Below are positions 10,001 to 17,958 of a stretch of DNA of 21,558 bases, in pieces. Under the pieces are notes generated by a model, which was not told the origin of the DNA, made no database searches, and was given only the letters and a program-made list of their open reading frames with translations. The first letter of the stretch is position 1; each line of letters starts with the position of its first letter. The DNA is from Priapulus caudatus (lineage: Eukaryota > Priapulida > Priapulimorpha > Priapulimorphida > Priapulidae), in contig NW_014578097.1 in NCBI RefSeq assembly GCF_000485595.1, positions 56,965-78,522 on the forward strand, read 5' to 3'. The position numbers and the translations under genes were made by a program.

Positions 10001-12508
10001 ATCGACCCTCGTCTCTCGGGTGTATCGTACGCGATGACGTCGTACGTCGTCGTTCATTGACCGCCTTGTCGTCTCCGTCTACCCGCAGGTCGCTGAAGTA
10101 CGAGAGGAAGCTGATGCGGAGGCTGTGGGCTCTCCTCGGCACCATCGTCTTCTCCGCAGCGGCCTTCTCCATGTTCTCCATAAGCTTGGTTAGACGATTA
10201 GCATCGATTAAGATCGCGCGATAATTAACGGGTAGTAATTGATTGTTGTTTGGCAAACGGTTTGCCGCTATGCTTGTGGCGTGAATTAGAATCGCATTCA
10301 GTCGGTCTGAGATTCTATTAGAAGTGGATTTTTACAAATGCAAATAATTTAACAATATCGTATTAATTACAATAATGAAGTTATTGTAACAATTGTGTGT
10401 CCGATTATCTCACTTTTTCTGTTCTACTGAAACGTCCCAGAACTGTAACCAATCTACACGTCTATATTATTCGAATACGCGTCACTTGTAGGTGTCGCTG
10501 ACGACACTAGATGACGCTGTGCAGAAGCGGCTTCCGCAGCCGGTCATGTACCTGTATGGTAAGCAGCGACCGTTCACACTGACCTCGTCCTACGGATTGT
10601 TCAGAAGGTACGGACAGACTGGGTATCCGTGTCGGGGCACAACACACTGACATCCCCTCCAATCCTTCAATCACACCCTTCACTGCCCAACATTCACGGT
10701 CTTTGTTTATTTCTTGTCGAATTGTTAAGCTTACTACTACTACTACTACTACTACTAATAATAATAATAATATTTATAAGTCTGTAACTCGTCCCCATCT
10801 CGTTGATGAGAGAGCGCTGCGATACTGGTGGAAGCATCCAGGGTTCCTGACGGTAACGCGCGTGTTCTATTACAGGATGACGGGCGTTGGTGGCCGCCCG
10901 GAGCTGATCCTAGAGGCCAGCAATAACCTGGAGAGGGGATGGAAGGAGTACTCCTTCCTGTACAAACCCGGAAACATATCCACCGCCCCTCCCGTCGTCT
11001 GTAAGTCGTTCAATTACTGCGATCGCGCGCGCACGCCGCGAATTCAGTCGCACGCGTGGCCAAGTTGTAATGGTTCGTCGCAAAATATTTCACCGCCCCC
11101 CTCGTTACCTTGTAAGTTTGTCGGTTTCTCTGCGCAGATCAGATTGCGCGGCAATGTTGCGATAGATCGCCGCAATAACCATCGACGCATCTCTCGCTGC
11201 GTTGCAATTAAGTCGATCGATTTCTTCATGCGCGTGTCGCGTTTGACCACGGCAGCGTTGCATGCGGCTTCGTCGTGATGAGTCACGCGCTTGCGTTCTC
11301 GTTACAGTTCCTCACCAGCCGAGGCTCGACTGGCAGATGTGGTTTGCGGCACTGGGACATCACGAGCGCAATCCCTGGTTCCTCAGCCTCGTCCAGCGCC
11401 TGCTGGAGGGAGAACCCACCGGTAACTATCAATACGTCTCCGTGTGGTGTACCGTCCCAGAGCGGTTCTCTGCGGTTAACGTATGGTGAGCTCAGGAAAA
11501 GCTGCTCGAATAGTACCGATACATCGACCGACAGAAAGACTGCCACTTGTCGTGTCGCTGTGTCACGCGTAAACAAATTTCAGCAAGAGATGCATTAATT
11601 ATTCTTGCTGTGCTACTCGAAGATTTTAACTCTCGTACTCGTAGAATAGATTTACGTGTGATGGATGTTACATGGATTTGTGCTGCTAATGTAGTTTCTT
11701 TTCTAGAGCGTTTGTGTTAAGGTGATATAATAATCTCAAAATTTATTATTTCACTGGAGTTTGGGTCAAAATGCCCATTGCGCCTTTCAGGTCATAAATT
11801 TCAGTTGCTTGCTTATGGGCAATGGAGCGATAAGTTATGATGATGTCGATATTATAATACATACTTCTAAGGCGACTTCTTTTTTAGTTTTACAGCTAAT
11901 GGGCCCACAGCCATTCAAGAAGGCGCCAAAGTACATCAGAGCTTCAGTGTATCACTATCATTACACGACAGCTAAGAAAGGAACAAGGTGAGCGTTGTGA
12001 CGTAGTAACACGATAAAATTATTGGCGTGATATGAGGGAGACGCCGATTTGTTCAACCTGAGCGAAGCTGTATTACTTGAGGGTGGTCATGTGACGTATT
12101 TTAGCCAAGTATTTACATGCATGAAGTGTAATAATATATATATATATATTGTACTATCAGTATCAGCATTATAGTATTGTAGTATATGTTGCTATTATAT
12201 TATAATAATTTATAATATATATCGTAATTATAATAATTATTATTAGCATCTATAATGATAACTATGTTATCCTATTGTATAATAGACATTGCCCAATATC
12301 ATAAATATCTTTGCGGCTCGGCTGAATCCTTGGTTGTGTGGTGTGATGAGTAGTGGTCTGACGTTGTGTTGACTGGGGGTGGCATCTGCATTTCTCGCGC
12401 AGCACGTCTAAGAACTGGTGGTGGCGGGAGAAGAAGCGTGAATACCTGCCGGCCGTCACCCTGGACAGCAAGCTCATGCTAACTCACGCCAAGACTGCAG
12501 GATTACAG
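769..12508 (+). CDS. LMF2: Lipase maturation factor 2-like gene, at least 13 exons, 5' end missing
   Basis: Lipase maturation factors are multi-pass endoplasmic-reticulum membrane proteins. LMF1 is needed for folding and dimer assembly of lipoprotein lipase and related lipases; the role of LMF2 is less defined. The exons listed separately sum to about 1.66 kb (~550 residues). Recognised blocks in order are [100 protein letters not shown] and [16 protein letters not shown]. The TGNYNFFN form points to LMF2 rather than LMF1, which as I recall has a different sequence there. Splice phases agree at nine of the twelve junctions; those around exons 4 and 5 (3/4 fits, 4/5 and 5/6 do not) are disturbed by indels. 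The first ~100 family residues, including the first membrane segment, are not visible. The 3' end is uncertain. Family assignment is strong; whether the locus is functional as sequenced is not. Confidence 0.9.
945..1050. repeat. GT / GTGC microsatellite at the exon-1 donor
   Basis: Runs of GT alternate with GTGC tetranucleotides, starting within a few bases of the donor GTACGT. Alternating purine-pyrimidine sequence of this kind can adopt Z-DNA. The rest of intron 1 (to 1417) is unremarkable. Confidence 0.95.
1418..1446 (+). CDS. LMF2: LMF2-like exon 2, 29-nt microexon
   Basis: The borders are TTTGTAG|GTTGGA and CAATG|GTAAGC. The exon encodes VGQTFMWFQ plus two bases of a Trp codon, which the first G of exon 3 completes (W, then DILLLEAGF). 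Joined, exons 1-3 read [21 protein letters not shown], a hallmark block of the LMF family (homologues have YQVGQxFxxFQWDxLLLEAGF). At 29 nt it is too short for ordinary ORF calling. The phase fits on both sides (0 in, 2 out). Confidence 0.93.
1650..1852 (+). CDS. LMF2: LMF2-like exon 3, conserved membrane core
   Basis: The borders are GTGTGCAG|GGACAT and CTCACAG|GTGAGT, entering in phase 2 and leaving in phase 1. The exon encodes [17 protein letters not shown], a loop with SRYHDNI, then [20 protein letters not shown] and [26 protein letters not shown] is the best-conserved signature of the family. Two hydrophobic stretches, ITILVAPF and [16 protein letters not shown], fit membrane segments. 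The exon is open throughout, with no indels. Codon use is GC-rich at third positions compared with the AT-rich flanking introns. Confidence 0.97.
1853..4340. other. Intron 3, first part; no gene recognised
   Basis: AT-rich to about 2560. From about 2930 to 3900 the + strand is strongly pyrimidine-rich and G-poor, including a C9-10 run near 3301. The opposite strand has an open stretch (3311-3529) ending in a WEMRWVRR-like run that faintly recalls LINE reverse-transcriptase tails, but is too weak to call. No RNA gene or conserved protein was seen. Confidence 0.5.
4341..4500. repeat. Degenerate repeat of TAGACGTCTCGTATAGAC-like motifs
   Basis: Short, overlapping variants of CGTAT, TAGACG and GTCTCGTATAGA recur through this stretch, some in inverted orientation (for example TATAGACGTCTCG). 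The copies are too diverged for a clean period. It ends about 20 bases before the exon-4 acceptor. Confidence 0.5.
4523..4735 (+). pseudogene. LMF2: LMF2-like exon 4, broken by several small indels
   Basis: The acceptor GCTGCCAG and the donor GGTCTCAG|GTGGGC are plausible. The phase-1 G from exon 3 completes an Ala codon, giving AMEYQ and then, one frame on, YESQ. The family has TALxYHxESQCIPTPLAWYAHxLP here. Further fragments lie in different frames: EWLQK (4611-4625), LSTVIVY (4627-4647), VIES (4650-4661) and GPFLFFCP (4663-4686). They follow the family order (WLQKLSVV.TYVIE..GPFLFF.P). At least four frame changes occur in 213 bases, yet the amino-acid blocks are still readable. This looks more like uncorrected sequence error than old decay, but a pseudo-exon cannot be excluded. 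Exact in-frame reading is not recoverable without other reads. Confidence 0.75.
4736..6590. other. Intron 4, GC-rich first part, no gene recognised
   Basis: Mixed GC-rich sequence with several overlapping open frames on both strands, none with recognisable protein character. A T15 run at about 5600 and an A12 run at about 6128 flank a less GC-rich block that could be an old insertion. The phrase CGCCCCTGGAAA occurs at both about 4976 and 6413. 5190-5460 is GT/GC-rich like 6600-7640. Confidence 0.4.
6600..7640. repeat. GT/GC-rich degenerate long repeats
   Basis: Low-complexity sequence in which longer phrases recur. GCGCATGTGTACATGC occurs at about 6840 and again about 407 bases later near 7247. 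Variants of GTATACGAGCTGTTTGTGG occur near 6685, 7004 and 7535. The + strand is depleted in A, so long open frames appear in several frames on both strands; their translations are Cys/Val/Arg-rich and meaningless. Confidence 0.6.
7800..8380. repeat. TGATGTCA / TCTGTGTGTG tandem repeat
   Basis: Roughly 25-30 imperfect copies of a ~17-20-bp unit containing GTGATGTCA followed by TCTGTGTGTG or GCGTGTAC. It runs up to the acceptor of LMF exon 5. Unit length varies by small indels. The octamer TGATGTCA resembles a CRE half-mutated site, but its abundance is due to tandem duplication. Confidence 0.9.
8388..8504 (+). pseudogene. LMF2: LMF2-like exon 5, broken by small indels
   Basis: The acceptor is GTGTTACAG, after a GT-rich stretch that ends the TGATGTCA repeat. 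The donor is CCTACAG|GTAATC. Frame pieces are FLMVG (first frame), then [17 protein letters not shown] about one base out, then after a further shift [13 protein letters not shown] up to the donor. [10 protein letters not shown] is the LMF2 hallmark and is followed in the family by an L-D/E-D acidic block. Read in one frame, the exon meets TAA and TAG at about 8461-8475. It sits between two tandem-repeat arrays, where assembly consensus is likely weakest. The exit phase (0) does not match the next recognised exon (phase 1). A further exon, a shifted acceptor or another indel may be missing. Confidence 0.8.
8505..9030. repeat. 37-bp minisatellite carrying splice-donor-like sites
   Basis: Units recur at 37-base spacing, for example GGTAATCAC/GGTAGTCAC phases at 8681, 8718, 8755, 8792, 8829 and 8866, then 8905, 8942 and 8980 with small indels. 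Each unit holds two donor-like sites, CTACAG|GTAAAC and ACACAG|GTAATC (or GTAGTC). The real exon-5 donor CTACAG|GTAATC is immediately followed by the first degenerate unit, so the array appears to have grown from it. 8505-8670 holds decayed copies. Confidence 0.92.
9158..9310 (+). CDS. LMF2: LMF2-like exon 6, membrane segment
   Basis: The donor AAAGTCG|GTGAGT is clear. It leaves in phase 1 and joins exon 7 as [11 protein letters not shown]. The left border is taken at CGTCTAG|GTTACG. An alternative acceptor is TTACAG at 9078-9083, which would match the phase-0 end of exon 5 but needs a shift inside. The product begins [18 protein letters not shown], followed by a hydrophobic stretch [20 protein letters not shown]. 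This corresponds to the family segment after the GNYNFFN block (a poorly conserved linker, then a membrane span). ATG at 9166 is an internal Met, not a start. Intron 6 starts with a purine tract. Confidence 0.8.
9311..9425 (+). repeat. G-run purine tract after the exon-6 donor
   Basis: Directly after GTGAGT is a run of nearly pure A/G with many GGG, GGGG and one G10 tract. GGG runs close to donors are known intronic splicing enhancers. The spacing of the G-runs would also allow a G-quadruplex in the transcript. Confidence 0.8.
9578..9683 (+). CDS. LMF2: LMF2-like exon 7, membrane segment
   Basis: The borders are TCGCGCGCAG|TGTTCA and GTCAA|GTAAGC; phase in is 1 and out is 2. It encodes [16 protein letters not shown] followed by the hydrophobic stretch [19 protein letters not shown]. 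Homologues have 'FT..QF..WL....LP' at the same position, then a membrane span. The phases join cleanly to exons 6 and 8. Confidence 0.87.
9684..10088. other. Intron 7 with AT-rich microsatellite
   Basis: A C8 run near 9811 is followed by a TA-rich stretch at about 9828-9860. No gene is seen. The 3' half is unique sequence ending in a good acceptor, CTACCCGCAG. Confidence 0.6.
10089..10188 (+). CDS. LMF2: LMF2-like exon 8, last visible membrane span
   Basis: The borders are TACCCGCAG|GTCGCT and AGCTTG|GTTAGA; phase in is 2 and out is 0. It encodes [18 protein letters not shown] followed by [16 protein letters not shown], a basic stretch and then a membrane span. This matches the family's late span before the conserved soluble domain. 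The donor GTTAGA is the weakest in the gene but phase and homology support it. Confidence 0.85.
10492..10607 (+). CDS. LMF2: LMF2-like exon 9, start of conserved C-terminal domain
   Basis: The borders are CACTTGTAG|GTGTCG and TTCAGAAG|GTACGG; phase in is 0 and out is 2. The product begins [15 protein letters not shown] and ends in TSSYGLFRR, completed by the next exon. SYGLFRRMTG is the highly conserved entry to the C-terminal domain of LMF1 and LMF2. The exon is open across its length. Confidence 0.93.
10731..10772. repeat. ACT/AAT trinucleotide microsatellite in intron 9
   Basis: A run of about nine ACT units is followed by about five AAT units, within the intron between exons 9 and 10. 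Confidence 0.95.
10876..11000 (+). CDS. LMF2: LMF2-like exon 10, conserved C-terminal domain
   Basis: The borders are TATTACAG|GATGAC and CGTCGTCT|GTAAGT; phase in is 2 and out is 1. It encodes [17 protein letters not shown], then [12 protein letters not shown] and APPVV. The motif GRPE.ILE......W.E..F.YKPGN...PPVV is diagnostic for the lipase maturation factor C-terminal region, the part implicated in lipase interaction in LMF1. There are no indels. Confidence 0.97.
11308..11421 (+). CDS. LMF2: LMF2-like exon 11, [16 protein letters not shown] block
   Basis: The borders are CGTTACAG|TTCCTC and CCCACCG|GTAACT; phase in is 1 and out is 1. It encodes [17 protein letters not shown], then [33 protein letters not shown] is one of the most invariant stretches in the whole family and secures the identification. 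The following PWF...V.RLL.G.P also matches. Confidence 0.98.
11888..11987 (+). CDS. LMF2: LMF2-like exon 12
   Basis: The borders are CTTTTTTAG|TTTTAC and ACAAG|GTGAGC; phase in is 1 and out is 2. It encodes [10 protein letters not shown], then [15 protein letters not shown] and AKKGTR. This matches the family pattern V..L......PF...PP.Y.RA..Y.Y.F. The intron-11 end is AT-rich with a good pyrimidine tract. Confidence 0.92.
12130..12250. repeat. AT-rich simple sequence in intron 12
   Basis: A (TA)n run near 12135-12150 is followed by AT-only imperfect repeats (TATAATAATT variants). Nothing else is seen in this intron. Confidence 0.8.
12403..12508 (+). CDS. LMF2: LMF2-like exon 13, last confidently recognised exon
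   Basis: The borders are TCGCGCAG|CACGTC and TTACAG|GTGAGC; phase in is 2 and out is 0. It encodes [19 protein letters not shown], then [22 protein letters not shown]...EYLP.V.LD corresponds to the family's 'WWRR...EEFFP.VSL' near the C terminus. Only a short, poorly conserved tail is expected beyond this point. Two candidate 3' ends are given as separate entries. Confidence 0.92.
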
Positions 12509-12574
12509 GTGAGCTGCTCACACCTCGCCCACACGCGCGTACGCATGATGCAGCAGCAGCAGCAGCAGCAGTAA
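12509..12574 (+). CDS. Candidate read-through 3' end with polyglutamine tail
   Basis: If the donor after exon 13 is not used, the frame continues for 21 codons, VSCSHLAHTRVRMM then seven Gln from CAG7 at 12551-12571, and stops at TAA 12572-12574. An AATAAA lies 32 bases further on. This would be either the true end or an intronically polyadenylated isoform. The donor CAG|GTGAGC is a strong one, so splicing is at least as likely. Confidence 0.35.
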   Translation: MSCSHLAHTRVRMMQQQQQQQ

Positions 12575-12605
12575 TACTGATTATAGCTCCTATCTCGCCA
12601 ATATA

Positions 12606-12611
12606 AATAAA
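12606..12611 (+). promoter_or_regulatory. Possible polyadenylation signal AATAAA
   Basis: A canonical AATAAA hexamer lies 32 bases after the TAA that ends the exon-13 read-through frame. It comes before the 23-bp minisatellite. The hexamer is common in AT-rich sequence, so support comes only from its position. Confidence 0.35.
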
Positions 12612-12669
12612 ATTGCCTGCGAAAGCAACAACTGGTCGCTGTTGTTTCAACATGTGTTTCATTCCATAG

Positions 12670-14805
12670 TAATGATATAGACATGAAGATGAATGACATG
12701 AATGCAGAGAGATGAATGACATGAAGGCAGAGAGATGAATGACATGAAGGCAGAGAGATGAATGACATGAAGGCAGAGTGATGAATGACATGAAGGCAGA
12801 GTGATGAATGACATGAAGGCAGAGTGATGAATGACATGAAGGCAGAGTGATGAATGACATGAATGCAGAGTGATGAATGAAATGAAGGCAGAAGTGATAG
12901 AATGACATGAAGGCAGAGTGAGAAATGACATGATGGCAGAGTGATAATGACATGAAAGGCTAGAGTGATGAAATGACATGAAGGCAGAGTGATGAATGAC
13001 AATGAAGGGCCAGAGTGATTTGAATGACATGAAAATGCAGAGTGATGAAATGACATGAGGCAAGTGATAGAACTGACAATGTAAGGCAGAGAGATGAATG
13101 AACATGAATGCAGAGAGAATGATATTGACATGAAAGGCAGAGTGATGAGACATGAAGGCTAGAGAGATGAATGACATGAAGGCAGAGTGATGATGACATG
13201 AAGGCAGAGAGATGAAATGACATGAAGCAGAGAGATGAATGACATGAAGCGCAGAGAGATGAATGACATTAGCAGAGAGATGAATGACATGAAGGCAGAG
13301 TGATGAAATGACATGAAGGCAGAGTGATGAAATGACATGAATAGGCAGAGAGATGAATGACATGAAGGCCAGACTGAATGAATGCATGAAGGCAGAGAGA
13401 TGAATGAAATGACAGGCAGAGGAATGAATGACCAATGAAGGCAAGAGAGATGATGACATGAAGGCAGAGTGATGAAAATGACATAAAGCAGAGAGATGAA
13501 TGACAATGAGGCAGAGTGATGAATGACATGAAGGCAGAGTGATGATGACATGAAGGCAGAGTGATTGAATGACATGAATGCAGATGATCGAATCGACAAG
13601 AAGCGCAGAGTGATGAAATGACATGAAAGGCAGAGTGAATGAATCGACATGAGGCGAGTGAATGAATGACATGAACGGCAGAGTGAATGAATGACATGAA
13701 TGCAGAGTGATGAAATGACATGAAGCGCAGAGTGATGAATGACATGACAGGCAGAGAAGCATGAAATGACATGAATGCAGAGAGATGAATGACAATGAAG
13801 AGCAGAGTGATGAATGACTATGAAGGCACGAGAGATGAATGACATTGAAGGCAGAAGTGATGAATGACATGAAGGACAGCAGAGAATGAATGGACATGAA
13901 GGGAGAGAGATGAACTGACATGAAAAAGGCAGAGATGATGAACTGAACATGAAGGCACGAGTGATGAATGACATGATGCAAGAGAATGATCGAATGACAT
14001 GAAGGCAGAGTGATTGAATTGACATTAAGGCCAGTAGACGATGAATGACATAAGGCAGAGAGATGAATGACATAGAAAAGGCAGAGAAATGAATTGACAT
14101 GAAAGGCAGAGTGATGAATGAATGAAGGCAGAGTGATGAATCGACATGAAGGCAAGAAGTGATGAATGACATGAAGGCTAGAGAGTGATGCAATGACATG
14201 AAGCAGAGTGATGATGACATGAGCGCAGAGTGATCGAATGACATGAAAGGCAGAGTGATGAATGACATGGATGCAAGTGATGGAATGACATGAAATGCAG
14301 AGGAGATGAATGACATACAATGCAGATGACTGAAATGACACGGATGCAGAGTGATGAATGAATGAAGGCAGGAGAGATGAATGACATGAAAGGCAGAGTG
14401 ATGAATGAAACATTAACTGCCAGAGTTGATGATGAACATGCGTATGCAGAGTGATAGAATGACACTGAAGGCAGAGAGATGAATACATGAAGGCAGAGAG
14501 ATGAATGACATGAATGCAGGCAAGAGGAATGACATGAAGGCAGAGTGATGAATGACATAACATGGCACGAGGATGAATGACATGAGGCAGAGTGATGAAA
14601 TGGACATGAAGCAGAGTGATGAAATGAATCAATGAAGGCAGAGAGATAAATGACATGCAAGGCAGAAGTGATGAATGACATGAAGGCAGAGAGATAATGA
14701 CAATGAAGGCAGAGTGATGACAGTGACATGAAGGCAGAGTGATGAATGACATGAAAGGCAGAGTGATGAAATTACAATGAAGCGCAGGAGATGAAATATA
14801 GACAG
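12670..14805. repeat. 23-bp minisatellite, about 90 copies
   Basis: The unit contains ATGACATGAAGGCAGAG followed by TGATGA or AGATGA. Spacing is exactly 23 bases in the best part (12781, 12804, 12827). The first ten or so copies are nearly identical, with variants AAGGCAGAG/AATGCAGAG and GTGATG/GAGATG; the remaining ~1.9 kb is full of one-base insertions and deletions. The unit has no stop codon in any minus-strand frame, so a very long minus-strand open frame (12659-14845) exists despite the indels. It is not a gene. Confidence 0.97.
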
Positions 14806-15340
14806 GTAAATAAATAACTATAAAGCATACACGCTGTTCCTCCACAACCGATACTCGGGGTAACCCACTACGACCTTCTATGGACAGGTGACCGCACTAT
14901 ACGATGGTGGTCTGCGCTGACCAGCAGAAAACAAATAATATTTTTTTTCGGGGCTACTTTTCAAGCATCCGCGTGCATGAAAATAGCAATCTAAAAATTT
15001 GGTTTGCTAATTGAACTCTATGCAAATTTACGGGGGCTATTTTGGCATTTCCGGGGGGGCTGCTAAATCGCTCGCGAGCCCCCATGTATTTTTTCACTGC
15101 GCTGACGCGATTCGCGACTGCTATCTTGCAACGAGAGGAGGAGGCGCAGCAGAAGCGAACGTTCTCGTCAAGCAAGCTCTGCCGACTACCTGAGGTCTCC
15201 ACGTCAACCCAAGCTGACGCTTTAGCGCCCCCTCGTGTGGGCGCTCTTTCTCTCGACGTCGTCGCATGCTGGTACGGCGGACCGGGCCGACGCTGTAAAC
15301 CACGATGAGGCTACGTGGCGGCCCCTGCTGACTGCCGTGG
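14806..15340. other. Unique stretch between two minisatellites
   Basis: It holds the candidate small terminal exon (14888-14920). A G/C-run segment at about 15030-15090 and ATGCAAAT (octamer-like) at about 15019 are also present. No recognisable protein was seen. Confidence 0.4.
14888..14920 (+). CDS. Candidate small terminal exon after the minisatellite
   Basis: After an acceptor-like CTATGGACAG, a phase-0 reading compatible with exon 13 gives VTALYDGGLR and TGA. There is no recognisable homology because the family tail is variable. The acceptor's pyrimidine tract is modest. It is the alternative to the read-through end at 12574. Confidence 0.2.
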   Translation: MTALYDGGLR

Positions 15341-15344
15341 CGCC

Positions 15345-15735
15345 CGACCTGCCTGGATGCTCAGCTGGCGCCCCTGGCCTGATGCTCGGTGGCGCCCTCC
15401 TGATGCTCGGTGGCGCCCCTGCCTGATGCTCGTGGCGCCCCTGCCTGATGCTCGGTGACGCCCCCATGCTGATGCTCGTGCGCCCTGCCTGAGCTCGTGC
15501 TCCCACCTGCCTGATGCTCGTGACGCCCCTGCCTGATGCTTAGTGCAACGCCTTGCCTGACGCTCCGATGGCGGCCCCCTGCCTGACGCTCTGTGACGGC
15601 CACTGCCTGATGCTCAGATGGCGCCGCCCTGCCTGACGCTCGGTGAACGCCCTCCTGATGCTTAGTTGCACGCCTCTGCCTGATGCTCGCGGCGCACCCC
15701 TGCCTGATACGTGACTGGGCGCCCTCCTGAGCACC
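15345..15735. repeat. Second minisatellite, ~23-bp GC-rich unit
   Basis: About 16 copies of a unit made of CTGATGCTCGGTGGC plus GCCCCTGC, with many single-base indels and substitutions. It has the same unit length as the array at 12670 but no similarity in sequence. Open frames over it on either strand (Ala/Gly/Arg-rich) are repeat artefacts. Confidence 0.92.
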
Positions 15736-17483
15736 ATAGACTATAACTCGGAGGCGAATTAACTCAGCAAGAAAGAGTGAATTATCTGGCTGCTCGCAAA
15801 AAGACGTTTCGCATCAACGCCGCATTCGTAAGTGGCGTGGCATGGTGAAGGGGTGATAAGTCTCAAGGCCTTGCCACAACTTCTCGTTTCACCTGCTGAA
15901 ATTTAGTAAGATATAGGCAGTTACGGTCATAATTTATACTTATCCAAAGTGTTAGCCATAAAATTAAGAAAATACAAGAGAAGAGAGAAAACGTGCGTGT
16001 GCTGCATAGGAGAGCCGAGAGAGAGAGAATATATTTTTATGTACTCAGGCATTTTAGACAACACACGAAACGCTTTCTTCCGATAGGCCAGCTTGCAGCT
16101 TGCAGCTTCGCAGTCTTCGCCAGCTCGCAGCTTGAAAAACAGAAGTCCGTACCGCAGTCCAGTCACATTGGTGTAGGGCAGCAAGCAGCGGCAGCAGTAC
16201 AATTTTGACTTTGTGCCTACTGGTTTTTCCCTTTATAGTGCTAATATTAGCATCAAAATGGTGAGCTTGACTCCATCGTCTATGGTAATCTTTGTTCGTT
16301 ATCTATGATATTTAAACGCTCAGCCATATTTGTCGCATTAATCAGACATAAAAGGAACATAGCCTCTAAAGGTTCTAGGGTTATTTTCAGCTAATTCTAG
16401 GTTATAATTGCGCTACATAAAAAAGTCATGGTTCAATCACCATTAGAATATTTAAAAAAAAATGTTTTAAAAACTAACACGAATTACAGTTATTGATTAC
16501 AATCGACGGTGGCGCCACTCAACGCGCACCGATCTGAGAAGTTGGCAAAATCACTTACCAGCCCAAGGGGCTACAGACCCGAGGGTATTTCTTATTTATT
16601 CATTTAAAAGAAACCAGGATTGTAATATCATTATAACGACATAAGTTTCAGTTATAATATGGAAAAATTTGGCCCTAAAATGAATATCGTGTCGGTTAAA
16701 ATAGCAATTAGGTATAAATATAATTGTACTTTTGTGATTTAATAGCCCTTGGTCCATTTCCTGCAATAAAAACTGCAAATACGCTCTAGATGCAACTTTC
16801 GGGTGCCAGCACGGTCGGCGGGTGTCATGGCGGCCGTTCAAAGAATTTCTAGGCGTTGAATGTGTAAATAATTAATAAGTATCCTGGGACAAATACAGTG
16901 GGTATTAGACGATGTTGTTATACAGTAAGTAGCACGTTTGTCATGCAGTAAACCAAATCCTAGAGCACTGCCCTTTAATATTTCCGGTGACAAGATCTCA
17001 TGTAGCAGCTGACGATTGTGGTGGCACGAACGTGATCCATAGCACGTCAAGTTCATTTCTAACTGAGTTTTTAGGAAGTCCTGCCACCCCAAAGTAACGT
17101 TAAGTTTATTAGGCCCTTAATAGGTTCGGTGGCAGGACCATAACTTGGCATAAGGTGACTCATACAACTGTCATATATTCCAACAGGTGGCAGCAGCTCT
17201 CAAATATTCAAAAAATTAAACTGGGTATGATGAATAGTTAGTGACAGTCTAGTTTACAGGACCTTAGTGAGTGCGAGTAAAAAAACTAACCTTAACTTAA
17301 AGTGCATTCCCCCCCTGGAATTGTTGTTAAAATGGGTTTTAAAAAATCTATGATACACAGTGGCTCTGTCGTTTGAATTTATTCATTGAATTCAGTACGG
17401 TGTGTTTAAAGTATTGAAGCTAGTAAAAACTATCGATCGTGTTAGTTTAATTTGTCTCTCTAAGGGTGCCTTAATAATTTAAT
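15736..17483. other. AT-rich non-coding sequence, no gene recognised
   Basis: At 16090-16135 there are several direct copies of CAGCTTGCAG-like words. No splice-supported protein similarity, tRNA or rRNA was seen. Short open frames on both strands look random. Confidence 0.5.
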
Positions 17484-17958
17484 CTAGTGGTGATGCCTCC
17501 TATCTGAGGGGGGGAAGCGGGGGGGTAGCATTCCCACTTTCCCAGCAAAAAAACACCGCATATCCCAGTTCCCAGTAAAATAACAATCCCAATTCCAGGT
17601 CCTGGAAATTATGTAGACATGTTTTCAGGAAATTCAGTAGTTTTAGGTTTTCAAACCTACCATAAATACGTAATATTTACAATACTATTATTCTATCTGG
17701 GGTACATAAATCTAATTAGCGCAGAATAAAAAAATAAAATAAATATTAGGCGCAGAAATTGAAATCCCGACGAAGTTGACACAATCTTTCCCAGATCCAC
17801 AGACAATTTTTAGAAAGGTCTTTCGGCAACGTCCGATGGACTATTCTGTTCCCGAATCACGGAAAATTCTAACTGACATTTCCCAGTTCCCAGGTCAAAT
17901 AAACTGCGCCCAATCCGCGGTCGCCGAAAAAATACCCGTTCCCCCCTCCTATCACTGA
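17484..17958. mobile_element. Possible short non-autonomous element
   Basis: The left end has AGTG followed by a GAGGGGGGGAAGCGGG run. The right end, read in reverse complement, has AGTGATAGGAGGGGGGAACGGG, a loose inverted match. Internally CCCAGTTCCCAG plus a nearby AAATAA recurs near 17560 and 17882. No flanking duplication was identified. It could also be chance G/C runs. Confidence 0.3.

Noticed and set aside
12659-14845. 728-codon minus-strand open frame and its overlapping companions
   Set aside because: It is entirely 23-bp minisatellite. The reverse-complement unit has no stop in any frame, so openness carries no coding information, and the frame drifts with every indel.
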